DNA of 64,000 nucleotides. Source: Rhodobacteraceae bacterium WFHF2C18. Its GTDB lineage: Bacteria; Pseudomonadota; Alphaproteobacteria; Rhodobacterales; Rhodobacteraceae. The stretch lies in assembly GCA_002166865.1 (NCBI GenBank), contig NHTQ01000001.1, positions 186,001 to 250,000 on the forward strand, in the 5' to 3' direction. The position numbers were made by a program, and so were the translations under genes. The notes beneath the pieces are model-generated. The model saw only the letters and a list, made by a program, of their open reading frames with translations. It was not told the origin of the DNA and made no database searches. Shown in pieces: positions 50,737 through 59,115 of this stretch (position 1 is the first letter of the stretch; every line of letters starts with the position of its first letter).

Positions 50737-51930
50737 ATGATCTTGGATTTCTTCCGACAGGGAGCGGCGGCGCCGGAACCCCCCGAGCAGAAGGCCAGCG
50801 CCACAGGGCCGGTGATGGCCTGGCCGGGGGCGGGGCGCGTGGCCTGGAGCCCGCGGGACGCGGTGAGCCTGACGCGCACGGGGTTCACGGGCAATCCGGT
50901 CGGTTTTCGCTGCGTCAAGATGGTGGCAGAGGCCGCCGCCTCGCTGCCGCTGGTCCTGCAGGACGCCGAGCGGCGCTATGCCGCCCACCCGGTCCTGGAG
51001 CTGGTCGCACGGCCCAACCCCGCGCAGGGCCGCGCCGAGATGTTCGAGGCGCTTTATGGCCAGCTTCTGCTGACGGGCAACGCCTATCTGGAGGCGGTGG
51101 GCGGCGGCGGGGCGCTGCCGCTGGAACTGCACGTGCTGCGCTCGGACCGGATGAGCGTGGTGCCGGGGCGCGACGGCTGGCCGGTGGCCTTCGAATACGC
51201 GGTGGGCGGGCGCAAGCACCGTTTCGACGTGAGCGAGGGGCATCCGGCCATCTGCCACCTCAAGAGCTTCCATCCGCAGGACGACCATTACGGCCTGGCC
51301 CCCTTGCAGGCGGCGGCGCAGGCGGCGGACGTGCACAACGCGGCCTCGCGCTGGTCCAAGGCGCTGCTGGACAATGCCGCGCGGCCCTCGGGCGCGATCG
51401 TCTACCAGGGCGGCGAGGGCCAGGGCACGCTGAGCGGCGACCAGTACGACCGGCTGGTCAGCGAGATGGAGGCCCATCACCAGGGCGCGCGCAACGCCGG
51501 GCGGCCGATGCTGCTGGAAGGCGGGCTGGATTGGAAGCCCATGGGGTTCTCGCCCGCCGACATGGAATTCCAGAAGACCAAGGAGGCGGCGGCGCGCGAG
51601 ATCGCGCTGGCCTTCGGGGTGCCGCCCATGCTGCTGGGGATACCCGGCGATGCGACCTATTCCAACTACCAGGAGGCCAACCGCGCCTTCTATCGCCTCA
51701 CGGTGCTGCCGCTGGCGGCGCGGGTGGCCGCGGCGGTGGCGCACTGGCTGTCGGGTTTCGCCGGCGCGGCCCTGGAGCTGAAGCCCGACCTGGACCAGGT
51801 GCCGGCGCTGGCGGCCGAGCGCGACGCCCTGTGGAGCCGCGTGGCCCAGGCCGATTTCCTGACCGACGCCGAGAAGCGGCGCCTGCTGGGCCTGCCGACC
51901 CCGGAGGCCGGGGAGGCGCCGGATGGCTGA
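50737..51930 (+). CDS. GTA portal protein (orfg3)
   Basis: 397 residues, HK97-type portal (Phage_portal): 'VGFRCVKMVAEAAASLPLVLQD', 'EALYGQLLLTGNAYLEAVG', 'YGLAPLQAAAQAADVHNAASRWSKALLDNAARPSGAIVYQG' and 'FGVPPMLLGIPGDATYSNYQEANRAFYRLTVLPLAARV'. It forms the dodecameric DNA gate of the head. ATG 50737 has AAGGAGG upstream. Confidence 0.93.
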   Translation: MILDFFRQGAAAPEPPEQKASATGPVMAWPGAGRVAWSPRDAVSLTRTGFTGNPVGFRCVKMVAEAAASLPLVLQDAERRYAAHPVLELVARPNPAQGRAEMFEALYGQLLLTGNAYLEAVGGGGALPLELHVLRSDRMSVVPGRDGWPVAFEYAVGGRKHRFDVSEGHPAICHLKSFHPQDDHYGLAPLQAAAQAADVHNAASRWSKALLDNAARPSGAIVYQGGEGQGTLSGDQYDRLVSEMEAHHQGARNAGRPMLLEGGLDWKPMGFSPADMEFQKTKEAAAREIALAFGVPPMLLGIPGDATYSNYQEANRAFYRLTVLPLAARVAAAVAHWLSGFAGAALELKPDLDQVPALAAERDALWSRVAQADFLTDAEKRRLLGLPTPEAGEAPDG

Positions 51931-52162
51931 GGATCAGCCGCCGGCGCGCTACGGCTTCGAACCCTTCGACTGCGCGCCGGCCCTGCGGCTGGAGGCGCAC
52001 GAGCGGGTGGCCAAGCTGCAGAATGAGGCGCTGCAACAGCGGTTGCAGAAGATGGAAGAGGCCCTTGCGGCGCTTGAGCGGCGGTTGTGGCTGGCGGTTT
52101 ACGGCGTGGTGGCGGCGGTGCTGGCGCAGGTGTTCCACCCGCTTCTGGCGGCGCTGCCGTGA
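51923..52162 (+). CDS. GTA small head-formation protein (orfg3.5)
   Basis: 79 residues starting 8 bp inside the portal gene's end. It has a helical coiled-coil ('ERVAKLQNEALQQRLQKMEEALAALERRL') and a C-terminal hydrophobic helix ('LAVYGVVAAVLAQVFHPLL'). It matches the orfg3.5/rcc01685-type protein found between portal and protease in RcGTA. Confidence 0.85.
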   Translation: MAEDQPPARYGFEPFDCAPALRLEAHERVAKLQNEALQQRLQKMEEALAALERRLWLAVYGVVAAVLAQVFHPLLAALP

Positions 52163-52199
52163 GCGGCCCGCGACGGGGCCGCAGGAGGAGACGAGAAGG

Positions 52200-52772
52200 A
52201 TGACGCAGATGCAGACGGAAACGGGGCTCGAGTGCAAGTTCGCGCGCTTCGACAGCGACCTGACGGTGCAGGACGGCACGCAGATCGCCGGCTACGCGAG
52301 CCTGTTCGGCCGCCGCGACCAGGGCGGCGACATGGTTGAGAAGGGCGCCTATGCGGCCTCGCTGAAGCGGCTGGCGGCCGAGGGGCGGCAGGTCAAGATG
52401 CTCTGGCAGCACGACCCGGCCCAGCCCATCGGCGTCTGGGACGCGGTGTGCGAGGATGCGCGCGGGCTGTACGTCAAGGGCCGGCTGCTGGAAAGCGTCG
52501 GCCGTGGCCGCGAGGCGGCGGCGTTGATCGCGGCGGGGGCGATCGACGGGTTGTCGATCGGCTACCGCACCGTGAAGGCGGCGAAGAATGACAAGGGCCG
52601 GCGGCTCTTGCAGGAACTGGAGCTGTGGGAGGTGTCGCTGGTGACCTTCCCGATGCTGCCCAGTGCGCGGGTGGCGGCCAAGGGCGACCTTTCGGCCGGG
52701 GAGGCCCTGCGCGAAATGGCGGCGGCCTTTGCCGAGGCCCGCCGGGAGATGGCGCGGGACGCGCGCGCCTAG
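52200..52772 (+). CDS. GTA prohead protease (orfg4)
   Basis: 190 residues, HK97-family U35 protease: 'IAGYASLFGRRDQGGDMVEKGAYAASL', 'VKMLWQHDPAQPIGVWDAVCEDARGLYVKGRLL' (catalytic His in 'WQHD') and 'IDGLSIGYRTVKA' with the nucleophilic Ser in 'GLSIGY'. It processes the capsid protein during maturation. Start ATG 52200 behind AGGAGGAG. Confidence 0.93.
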   Translation: MTQMQTETGLECKFARFDSDLTVQDGTQIAGYASLFGRRDQGGDMVEKGAYAASLKRLAAEGRQVKMLWQHDPAQPIGVWDAVCEDARGLYVKGRLLESVGRGREAAALIAAGAIDGLSIGYRTVKAAKNDKGRRLLQELELWEVSLVTFPMLPSARVAAKGDLSAGEALREMAAAFAEARREMARDARA

Positions 52773-52802
52773 GGACCACCCTCAACAAAGCAGGACAAAG
52801 CG

Positions 52803-53993
52803 ATGAGCAAGACCGAGACGCAGGCTCGGGCCGGGGAAGATCTGTCTCCGGTGGCCGAGGTGAAGACCGCCGTGGCGGGCTTCGTGAGCGAGTTCACGGG
52901 CTTCCGGTCCGAGATCGAGACCCGACTTCAGCAACAGGAAGACAAGATGACCATGATCGAACGCAAATCCCTGGCGCCCGCGCGCCCGCAACTGGCCGCC
53001 AGCGCCGAGACCGAGGCCCCGCACGTGAAGGCCTTCGACGCCTACCTGCGCTCGGGCGACGATGACGGGCTGCGCGGGCTGGAACTGGAAGGCAAGGCCA
53101 TGAGCACCGCCGTGGCCGGCGATGGCGGCTACCTGGTGGATCCGCAGACCGCCGAGACGATCAAGAGCACCCTGGCCTCCACCGCCTCGATCCGGGCGAT
53201 CGCCAACGTGGTGCAGGTGGAGGCCACCACCTACGACGTGCTGATCGACCACTCCGACGTGGGCCACGGCTGGGCGACAGAGAGCGGGACCGTCACCGAG
53301 ACCGATACCCCCGCCATCGACCGCATCACGATTCCGCTGCACGAGCTGAGCGCGCTGCCGAAGGCCTCGCAGCGCCTGCTGGACGACAGCGCCTTCGACA
53401 TCGAGGGCTGGCTGGCCGGCCGCATCGCCGAGAAGTTCGCCCGCGCCGAAGCCGCGGCCTTCGTCTCGGGGGACGGGGTGGACAAGCCCCGGGGCTTTCT
53501 GACCTACAGCACCGCGCCGCAGGGCAGCGAGACCTGGGGCGAGCTGGGGCATGTCGTCACCGGTGCCGACGGTGCCTTCGACGCCGCGGCCCCGGCCGAT
53601 GCCATCGTCGATCTGGTCTATGCGCTGGGCGCGGCCTACCGCGCCAACGCCGCCTTCGTGATGAACTCCAAGACGGCGGGCGCGGTGCGCAAGCTCAAGG
53701 ATGGCGACGGGCGCTTCCTGTGGTCCGACGGAATGGCGGCCGGCGAGCCCGCGCGGTTGCTGGGCTATCCCGTGCTGATCGCCGAGGACATGCCCGACAT
53801 CGCCTCCTGGGCGCCGGCGATCGCCTTCGGCGACTTCGCGGCCGGCTACACCATCGCCGAGCGGCCCGATCTGCGCGTGCTGCGCGATCCCTTCAGCGCC
53901 AAGCCGCACGTGCTGTTCTATGCCACCAAGCGCGTGGGCGGCGACGTGAGCGACTTCGCGGCGATCAAGGTGCTGAAATTCGCCGCCTCCTGA
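52803..53993 (+). CDS. GTA HK97-type major capsid protein (orfg5)
   Basis: 396 residues. An N-terminal helical delta domain (about 1-100, 'AGFVSEFTGFRSEIETRLQQQEDKM') precedes the HK97 core, which begins near 'MSTAVAGDGGYLVDPQTAETI' and includes 'HELSALPKASQRLLDDSAFDIEGWLAGRIAEKFARAEAAAFVSGDG', 'NAAFVMNSKTAGAVRKLKDGDGRFLW' and 'LRVLRDPFSAKPHVLFYATKRVGGDV'. It is the shell protein of the GTA head, probably cleaved by orfg4. It is followed by a structured 171-bp spacer. Confidence 0.95.
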   Translation: MSKTETQARAGEDLSPVAEVKTAVAGFVSEFTGFRSEIETRLQQQEDKMTMIERKSLAPARPQLAASAETEAPHVKAFDAYLRSGDDDGLRGLELEGKAMSTAVAGDGGYLVDPQTAETIKSTLASTASIRAIANVVQVEATTYDVLIDHSDVGHGWATESGTVTETDTPAIDRITIPLHELSALPKASQRLLDDSAFDIEGWLAGRIAEKFARAEAAAFVSGDGVDKPRGFLTYSTAPQGSETWGELGHVVTGADGAFDAAAPADAIVDLVYALGAAYRANAAFVMNSKTAGAVRKLKDGDGRFLWSDGMAAGEPARLLGYPVLIAEDMPDIASWAPAIAFGDFAAGYTIAERPDLRVLRDPFSAKPHVLFYATKRVGGDVSDFAAIKVLKFAAS

Positions 53994-54084
53994 CGGGGCG
54001 AGCGGATGGGGCGGGGGCCGGTGAGCGCCCCCGCCCGGGGCGCGCGCGCAGACAAGCGGCCCGGCTAGGGCGTCGTCCGGCAGC

Positions 54085-54141
54085 TCCCTCCGAGCGAGCG
54101 ACGCGGGGGCGCTGCGCGCGCCCGACCCCGCGGCGGAGGGA
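54085..54141 (+). repeat. Nested inverted repeats downstream of the capsid gene
   Basis: An outer pair TCCCTCCG (54085-54092) / CGGAGGGA (54134-54141) encloses an inner pair CGCGGGG (54102-54108) / CCCCGCG (54126-54132) around a GC-rich loop. It lies in the 171-bp capsid-orfg6 gap, the longest gap inside the GTA. It may shape capsid mRNA ends or lower downstream expression. Confidence 0.65.
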
Positions 54142-54164
54142 ACCGGGATCTGTGGAGTGGACTG

Positions 54165-54764
54165 ATGATGTTGATCGAAGAGACCGCGGTGCCGCAGGCG
54201 GCGTTGCCGCTGGCCGAATTCAAGGCGCATCTGCGGCTGGGCACCGGCTTTGCCGATGCGGACGTGCAGGACCCGGTGTTGGAGAGCTTCCTGCGCGCCG
54301 CCATCGCGGCGATCGAGGCGCGGACCGGGAAGATCCTGATCGCGCGTGAATTTTCCTGGACGATCTCGCGCTGGCGCGACCCGGAGGGGCAGCCGCTGCC
54401 GGTGGCGCCGGTGACGGCCGTGACGGGGCTGACCCTGCGCGACCGGGCCGACGACGCCGAGGAGATCGCCCCCGCCCATCTCCGGCTGGAGCCGGACGCG
54501 CACCGCCCCGTCCTGCGCCCGGCGGGCAGGGTGCTGCCCGTCATCCCCGAGGGCGGGACGGCCGAGATCGCCTTCACCGCCGGGTTCGGCGTGACCTGGG
54601 GTGAGCTGCCGGCCGACCTGGCGCAGGCGGTGCTGTTGCTGGCGGCGCATTACCACGAATACCGCAACGAGACGGCGCTGGGCGGTGGCTGCATGCCGTT
54701 CGGCGTGACCAGCCTGATCGAACGGTACCGCACGGTGCGGATCCTGGCCGGGGGGCGGGCGTGA
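54165..54764 (+). CDS. GTA head-tail connector (orfg6, gp6-type)
   Basis: 199 residues. An N-terminal four-helix connector motif, 'PLAEFKAHLRLGTGFADADVQDPVLESFLRAAIAAIEARTGKILI', then beta-rich 'WRDPEGQPLPVAPVTAVTGLTL' and 'EIAFTAGFGVTWGELPADLAQAVLLLAAHYHEYRNE', the Phage_gp6-like pattern. It seals the portal and links to the tail. Stop overlaps the next start (TGATG). Confidence 0.88.
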   Translation: MMLIEETAVPQAALPLAEFKAHLRLGTGFADADVQDPVLESFLRAAIAAIEARTGKILIAREFSWTISRWRDPEGQPLPVAPVTAVTGLTLRDRADDAEEIAPAHLRLEPDAHRPVLRPAGRVLPVIPEGGTAEIAFTAGFGVTWGELPADLAQAVLLLAAHYHEYRNETALGGGCMPFGVTSLIERYRTVRILAGGRA

Positions 54765-55102
54765 TGAGCCGGGTCAGGCTGAACCGCGCGCTGGTTCTGG
54801 AAGAGCCCGCGCAGGTGCCCGACGGGGCCGGCGGCTTCGTCACGGAGTGGGCGGCGCTGGGCACGCTCTGGGCCGAGAGGCGGGCGCGCACGGGCCGCGA
54901 CCGCGGGGGCGAGGGCGTGGCGCTGTCGACGACCGGCTATCGCATCCTGGTACGCGCGGCACCCTATGGCGCGCCCTCGCGCCCGCGGGCCGGCCAGCGG
55001 TTCCGCGACGGCGCCCGGCTGTTCCACATCGAGGCGGTGGCCGAGCACGACGCCGAGGGGCGCTACCTGACGTGCTTTGCCGAAGAGGAGGTGGCGGTAT
55101 GA
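54764..55102 (+). CDS. GTA head closure protein (orfg7)
   Basis: 112 residues. 'RLNRALVLEEPAQVPDGAGGFVTEWAALGTLWAERRARTGRDRGGEGVALSTTGYRILVRAAP' fits the phage head-tail adaptor/HK97 gp8-like fold. ATG 54764 overlaps the orfg6 stop by one base; a GTG just before it at 54761 is in frame. Confidence 0.85.
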   Translation: MSRVRLNRALVLEEPAQVPDGAGGFVTEWAALGTLWAERRARTGRDRGGEGVALSTTGYRILVRAAPYGAPSRPRAGQRFRDGARLFHIEAVAEHDAEGRYLTCFAEEEVAV

Positions 55103-55512
55103 GCTACGCGGCGGCGGCGGCCCTGCAGGAGGCCGTCTATCAAAGGCTGACCGGGGACGCGGCGCTGACGGCGCTGGTGGGCGGCGCGATCTACGACGCC
55201 GTGCCCCCCGGCCCCCTGCCGCAGACCTATGTCACGCTTGGCCCCGAGGACGCGCGGGACCGTGCCGACGCCACGGGACAGGGCGCCTGGCACCGGTTCA
55301 CCGTTTCGGTGGTGACGGCGGCGGCGGGGTTCCGGGGGGCCAAGGCGGCGGCCGTGGCGGTGAGCGACGCGCTGGTGGACGCCGAGCTGCCGCTGGCGCG
55401 CGGGCGCCTGGCCGGGCTGCATTTTTACCGCGCGCGGGCCCGGCGGGAGGGGCGCGGCGCCCTGCGCCGGATCGACCTGACCTTCCGCGCGCGCATCGAC
55501 GACACGCCTTAA
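55099..55512 (+). CDS. GTA tail terminator protein (orfg8, DUF3168)
   Basis: 137 residues, DUF3168-like: 'ALQEAVYQRLTGDAALTALVGGAIYDAVPPGPLPQTYVTLGPED' and 'HRFTVSVVTAAAGFRGAKAAAVAVSDAL'. It corresponds to RcGTA orfg8 and probably caps the tail tube. It overlaps orfg7 by 4 bp (ATGA). Confidence 0.87.
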   Translation: MSYAAAAALQEAVYQRLTGDAALTALVGGAIYDAVPPGPLPQTYVTLGPEDARDRADATGQGAWHRFTVSVVTAAAGFRGAKAAAVAVSDALVDAELPLARGRLAGLHFYRARARREGRGALRRIDLTFRARIDDTP

Positions 55513-55537
55513 CCCACACGATTTGCGGAGACAGACA

Positions 55538-55951
55538 ATGGCAGTGCAGAACGGCAAGGACCTTCTGGTCAAGATCGACCTCACCGGCGACGGACAGTTC
55601 CAGGCGATCGCGGGCCTGCGGGCGACGCGGGTGAGTTTCAACGCCGAGAGCGTGGATGTGACCAGCCTGGAAAGCCAGGGAGGCTGGCGCGAACTGCTGA
55701 CGGGCGGCGGCGTCAAGTCGGCCAGCATCAGCGGATCGGGCATCTTTCGCGACGCGGCCAGCGACGCGCGCGCGCGGCAGATCTTCTTCGATGGCGAAGT
55801 GCCGGATTTCCAGGTGGTGATCCCCGATTTCGGCATCGTCGAGGGGCCCTTCCAGGTGACGGCCATCGAATACGCCGGCAGCCACGACGGCGAGGCCACC
55901 TACGAACTGTCGCTGGCCTCGGCCGGGCAACTGACCTTCACGGCGCTCTGA
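55538..55951 (+). CDS. GTA major tail protein (orfg9)
   Basis: 137 residues: 'MAVQNGKDLLVKIDLTGDGQFQAIAGLRATRVSFNAESVDVTSLESQGGWRELLTGGGVKSASISGSGIFRD' is the Phage_tail_2/TP901-1 major tail pattern. It forms the tail tube. ATG 55538 follows AAT-rich spacing with GGAG. Confidence 0.9.
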   Translation: MAVQNGKDLLVKIDLTGDGQFQAIAGLRATRVSFNAESVDVTSLESQGGWRELLTGGGVKSASISGSGIFRDAASDARARQIFFDGEVPDFQVVIPDFGIVEGPFQVTAIEYAGSHDGEATYELSLASAGQLTFTAL

Positions 55952-55955
55952 GCCC

Positions 55956-56276
55956 ATGGCCAATCCTTACGCCGGCGAGGTGGCGCTGGTCATCGACGGG
56001 CAGCGCCGCGTCCTCAAGCTGACGCTGGGGGCGCTCGCCGAACTGGAGGCCGAGCTGGAGAGCGGCACGCTGGTGGACCTGGTCGCGCGCTTCGAGGCGG
56101 GTCGGTTCGCCACGCGCGACGTGCTGGCCCTGATCGTCGCCGGGCTGCGCGGGGGCGGCTGGCAGGGCCGGGCGGCGGACCTCGTGGTCGCCGAGATCGA
56201 GGGCGGGCCCCTGGGCGCGGCGCGCGCGGCGGCGGAGCTTCTGGCGCGGGCCTTCATGGCGCCGGAGGGGTCATGA
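55956..56276 (+). CDS. GTA tail assembly chaperone (orfg10)
   Basis: 106 residues, GTA TAC-type: 'GEVALVIDGQRRVLKLTLGALAELEAELESGTLVDLVARFEAGRFATRDVLALIVAGLRGGGW'. Starts 4 bp after orfg9 and overlaps orfg10.1 by 4 bp. It assists tape-measure folding and tail assembly. Confidence 0.87.
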   Translation: MANPYAGEVALVIDGQRRVLKLTLGALAELEAELESGTLVDLVARFEAGRFATRDVLALIVAGLRGGGWQGRAADLVVAEIEGGPLGAARAAAELLARAFMAPEGS

Positions 56277-56476
56277 GCGCGGTGGACTGGCCGGCCCTGA
56301 TGCGCGCGGGCATCCGCGGCCTGGGCCTGCGCCCGGCGGAGTTCTGGGCGCTGACGCCGGCCGAACTGGAACTGATGCTGGGCAAGCCGGCGGGCGTGGC
56401 GCCGCTGACGCGGGCGCGGCTTGACGCGCTGCTGGGCGCCTACCCCGACCGGGAGGGAGGAACGCAGGATGGATGA
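56273..56476 (+). CDS. GTA small tail chaperone (orfg10.1)
   Basis: 67 residues: 'MSAVDWPALMRAGIRGLGLRPAEFWALTPAELELMLGK', the rcc01693-type tail assembly chaperone. It overlaps orfg10 (ATGA) and the tape-measure start (8 bp). Related phages make the second chaperone by frameshift; here it is a separate reinitiating ORF. Confidence 0.85.
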   Translation: MSAVDWPALMRAGIRGLGLRPAEFWALTPAELELMLGKPAGVAPLTRARLDALLGAYPDREGGTQDG

Positions 56477-57134
56477 GATGGAACCGCTGGACGATCTGGA
56501 CCTCCAGGTATCGGCGCTGGAGGAGAACATGGGCGAGGCGGCGGGGATGGCCGCGGCCTTCAACGGGGAAATGGAGCGGGTGCGCGCGAGCTTCGCCCGG
56601 ACCGGGCAGGACGTGGCGACGCTGGAGCGCGGCCTCAGCCGCGGCCTCAACCGCGCGATCCGCGGCGCGGTGGTGCATGGCGACAGCCTGTCGGAGGCGC
56701 TGGAGAAGCTGGCGACCTCGATGGTCAACGCCGCCTTCAACGCCGCGGTGCGCCCGGTGACGGACCACGTGGGCGGCTTGCTGGCGCAGGGCGCGGGCAG
56801 CCTGGTGGAGGGGCTGGTCCCCTTTGCCAAGGGCGCGAGCTTTGCCCAAGGGCGGGTGCAGCCCTTCGCCAGCGGCGGAATCGTGCAGGGGCCGGTGCGC
56901 TTTCCCATGCGGGGCGGCGGGACCGGCCTGATGGGCGAAGCGGGCCCCGAGGCGATCATGCCGCTGGCGCGCGGCGCCGACGGCAAGCTGGGTGTCCAGG
57001 CCCGCGGCGGGGGCGGCGACGTGAACGTGGTGATGAACGTGACCACCCCGGACGTGGCGGGGTTCCGCCGGTCGCAAAGCCAGATCGCCGCGCAGCTGGG
57101 CCGGGTGATCGGCCGCGGCGCGCGCAACCGCTGA
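56469..57134 (+). CDS. GTA tape measure protein (orfg11)
   Basis: 221 residues, very short for a tape measure but typical of RcGTA, which has a short tail (about 219). A coiled-coil N-terminus ('LDLQVSALEENMGEAAGMAAAFNGEMERVRASFARTGQDVATLERGL') and 'PFASGGIVQGPVRFPMRGGGTGLMGEAGPEAIMPLARG' are the characteristic tail-tape ending. It sets tail length. Confidence 0.88.
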   Translation: MDEMEPLDDLDLQVSALEENMGEAAGMAAAFNGEMERVRASFARTGQDVATLERGLSRGLNRAIRGAVVHGDSLSEALEKLATSMVNAAFNAAVRPVTDHVGGLLAQGAGSLVEGLVPFAKGASFAQGRVQPFASGGIVQGPVRFPMRGGGTGLMGEAGPEAIMPLARGADGKLGVQARGGGGDVNVVMNVTTPDVAGFRRSQSQIAAQLGRVIGRGARNR

Positions 57135-57152
57135 ACGGAAGGGAGAGCGGAG

Positions 57153-57785
57153 ATGGGATTTCACGAGGTGCGGTTTCCCACCAGCCTGAGCTTCGGCTCG
57201 GTGGGCGGGCCGGAGCGGCACACCGACGTGGTGACGCTGGCCAACGGCTTCGAGGAGCGCAACACGCCCTGGCGGCACTCGCGGCGCCGCTACAACGCGG
57301 GGGTGGCGATGCGGTCTCTGGACGATATCGAGGTGCTGATCGCCTTTTTCGAGGCGCGGCAGGGGCAGGTGCACGGATTCCGCTGGAAGGACTGGACCGA
57401 CTACAAGTCCTGCGCCCCCGGCGCCGCCCCGGCCTTCGACGACCAGGTGATCGCCGCGGGGGACGACGTGACGGCGGACTTTCAACTGAGCAAGGTCTAC
57501 CGCTCGGGCGGGCAGAGCTACCGGCGGCCGATCGCCAAGCCGGTGGCGGGGACGGTCCGCATCGGTCTGGACGGCGATGCGCAGCAGGAGGGGCGCCATT
57601 TCGAGGTGGACACGACCACCGGCATCGTCACGTTCGGCCATCCCCCCAATGCGGGGGTGCAGGTGACCGCGGGGTTCGAGTTCGACGTGCCGGTGCGTTT
57701 CGACACCGACCGGATCCACACCAGCCTGGCCAGTTTCCAGGCCGGCGACGTGCCCGACGTGCCGATCGTGGAGGTGCGGGTATGA
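57153..57785 (+). CDS. GTA distal tail protein (orfg12, DUF2460)
   Basis: 210 residues, DUF2460/TIGR02217: 'FHEVRFPTSLSFGSVGGPERHTDVVTLANGFEERNTPWRHSRRRYNAGVAMRSLDDIEVLIAFFEARQG' and 'GFRWKDWTDYKS'. It forms the distal end of the tail tube and overlaps orfg13 by 4 bp. Confidence 0.92.
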   Translation: MGFHEVRFPTSLSFGSVGGPERHTDVVTLANGFEERNTPWRHSRRRYNAGVAMRSLDDIEVLIAFFEARQGQVHGFRWKDWTDYKSCAPGAAPAFDDQVIAAGDDVTADFQLSKVYRSGGQSYRRPIAKPVAGTVRIGLDGDAQQEGRHFEVDTTTGIVTFGHPPNAGVQVTAGFEFDVPVRFDTDRIHTSLASFQAGDVPDVPIVEVRV

Positions 57786-58672
57786 CGCAATTGGACGCCG
57801 ATCTGCGCGCCCACCTGGCGACGGGGGCGACCACCGTCTGCCGGTGCTGGGCCGTGACCCGGACCGACGGCTTGGTCCTTGGGTTCACCGATCACGACGG
57901 GCCGCTGTCCTTCGCGGGCATCGAGTTCAAGGCCGATACCGGCCTGAGCGCGCTGGCCGTGCAGCAGACGACCGGGCTGTCGGTGGACAACACCGAGGCC
58001 CTGGGCGCGCTGAGTGACGCCGCGATCCGCGAGGCGGATATCGAGGCAGGGCGTTTCGACGGGGCCGAGGTGCGCGCCTGGATCGTCAACTGGCAGGACG
58101 TGGGCCAGCGCCACCTGCAGTTCCGGGGCACGATCGGGGAATTGCGCCGCGCCGACGGCGCCTTCGAGGCCGAGCTGCGCGGATTGACCGATCGGCTCAA
58201 CGTGCCGCTGGGGCGGGTCTACCAGAAGCCCTGCGCCGCCGTGCTGGGGGATGCCGCCTGCGGGGTCGACCTGGACGCGGCGGGCTATCACGCGCGGCGC
58301 TTGCCCGAAGCGGTCGAGGACCGCCGCGTCTTCCGTTTCGCGCCGATGCCGGGCTTCGCGCCGGAGTGGTTCCGCCACGGGACACTGCAGGTGCAGGACG
58401 GCGCCGCTGCGGGCCTGAGCGGGATCATCAAACGCGACCGCGCCGAGGACGGCGCCCGCGTCATCGAGCTGTGGCATCCGCTGCGCGCGCCCGTGGCGGC
58501 CGGCGACGCGGTGCGCCTGCGGGCGGGCTGCGACAAGCGGATGGAGACCTGCCGGCTCAAGTTCGACAACCTGCTGAACTTCCAGGGGTTCCCTGACATC
58601 CCCGGCGACGACTGGACGATCACCGATCCCGCCCGGGCCGGCCGACTGGACGGCGGGAGCCGGCGGCGATGA
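57782..58672 (+). CDS. GTA baseplate hub protein (orfg13, DUF2163)
   Basis: 296 residues, DUF2163/TIGR02218: 'CRCWAVTRTDGLVLGFTDHDGPLSFAGIEFKADTGLSALAVQQTTGLSVDN' and 'YQKPCAAVLGDAACGVDLDAAGY', with 'RAGCDKRMETCRLKFDNLLNFQGFPDIPGDDW' containing the paired Cys that ligate iron or zinc in related hubs. It overlaps orfg12 and orfg14 (ATGA). Confidence 0.92.
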   Translation: MTQLDADLRAHLATGATTVCRCWAVTRTDGLVLGFTDHDGPLSFAGIEFKADTGLSALAVQQTTGLSVDNTEALGALSDAAIREADIEAGRFDGAEVRAWIVNWQDVGQRHLQFRGTIGELRRADGAFEAELRGLTDRLNVPLGRVYQKPCAAVLGDAACGVDLDAAGYHARRLPEAVEDRRVFRFAPMPGFAPEWFRHGTLQVQDGAAAGLSGIIKRDRAEDGARVIELWHPLRAPVAAGDAVRLRAGCDKRMETCRLKFDNLLNFQGFPDIPGDDWTITDPARAGRLDGGSRRR

Positions 58673-59112
58673 GCGGAACCGGGGAACGGGCGGTGCGCGC
58701 CGCGCGCGGCTGGATCGGCACGCCCTACCGCCACCAGGCCTCGTGCCGGGGGGCGGGGGCGGACTGTCTTGGGCTGTTGCGCGGGGTCTGGCGCGAGGTC
58801 ATGGGCGCCGAACCGCAAGCGGTGCCGGCCTATTCGATGGACTGGTCCGAACCGGCCCGCGACGAGGCGTTGTGGCGGGCCGCCGCGCGCCACTTGGTCG
58901 CCAAACCACTGGCGGCCGCCGCGCCCGGTGACGTGCTGTTGTTCCGGATGCGCGCGGGCGCGGTGGCCAAGCATCTGGGGTTGGCGGCCGAAACCGGCGC
59001 GCATCCCACTTTCATTCACGCCTACTCGGGCCAGCGCGTGCTGGAAAGCCCGCTGAGCGCGCCCTGGCGGCGGCGCATCGTGGCCCGGTTCGCATTTCCG
59101 CAGGAGGGCTAG
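58669..59112 (+). CDS. GTA peptidoglycan peptidase (orfg14, NlpC/P60)
   Basis: 147 residues. The catalytic Cys is in 'GAGADCLGLLRGVWREVMG', the family 'DC.G' motif, and the His is in 'AKHLGLAAETGAHPTFIHAYSG'. It is the NlpC/P60-type protein of the GTA tail (TIGR02219) and probably cuts recipient peptidoglycan during DNA entry. Confidence 0.92.
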   Translation: MSGTGERAVRAARGWIGTPYRHQASCRGAGADCLGLLRGVWREVMGAEPQAVPAYSMDWSEPARDEALWRAAARHLVAKPLAAAAPGDVLLFRMRAGAVAKHLGLAAETGAHPTFIHAYSGQRVLESPLSAPWRRRIVARFAFPQEG

Positions 59113-59115
59113 GGC

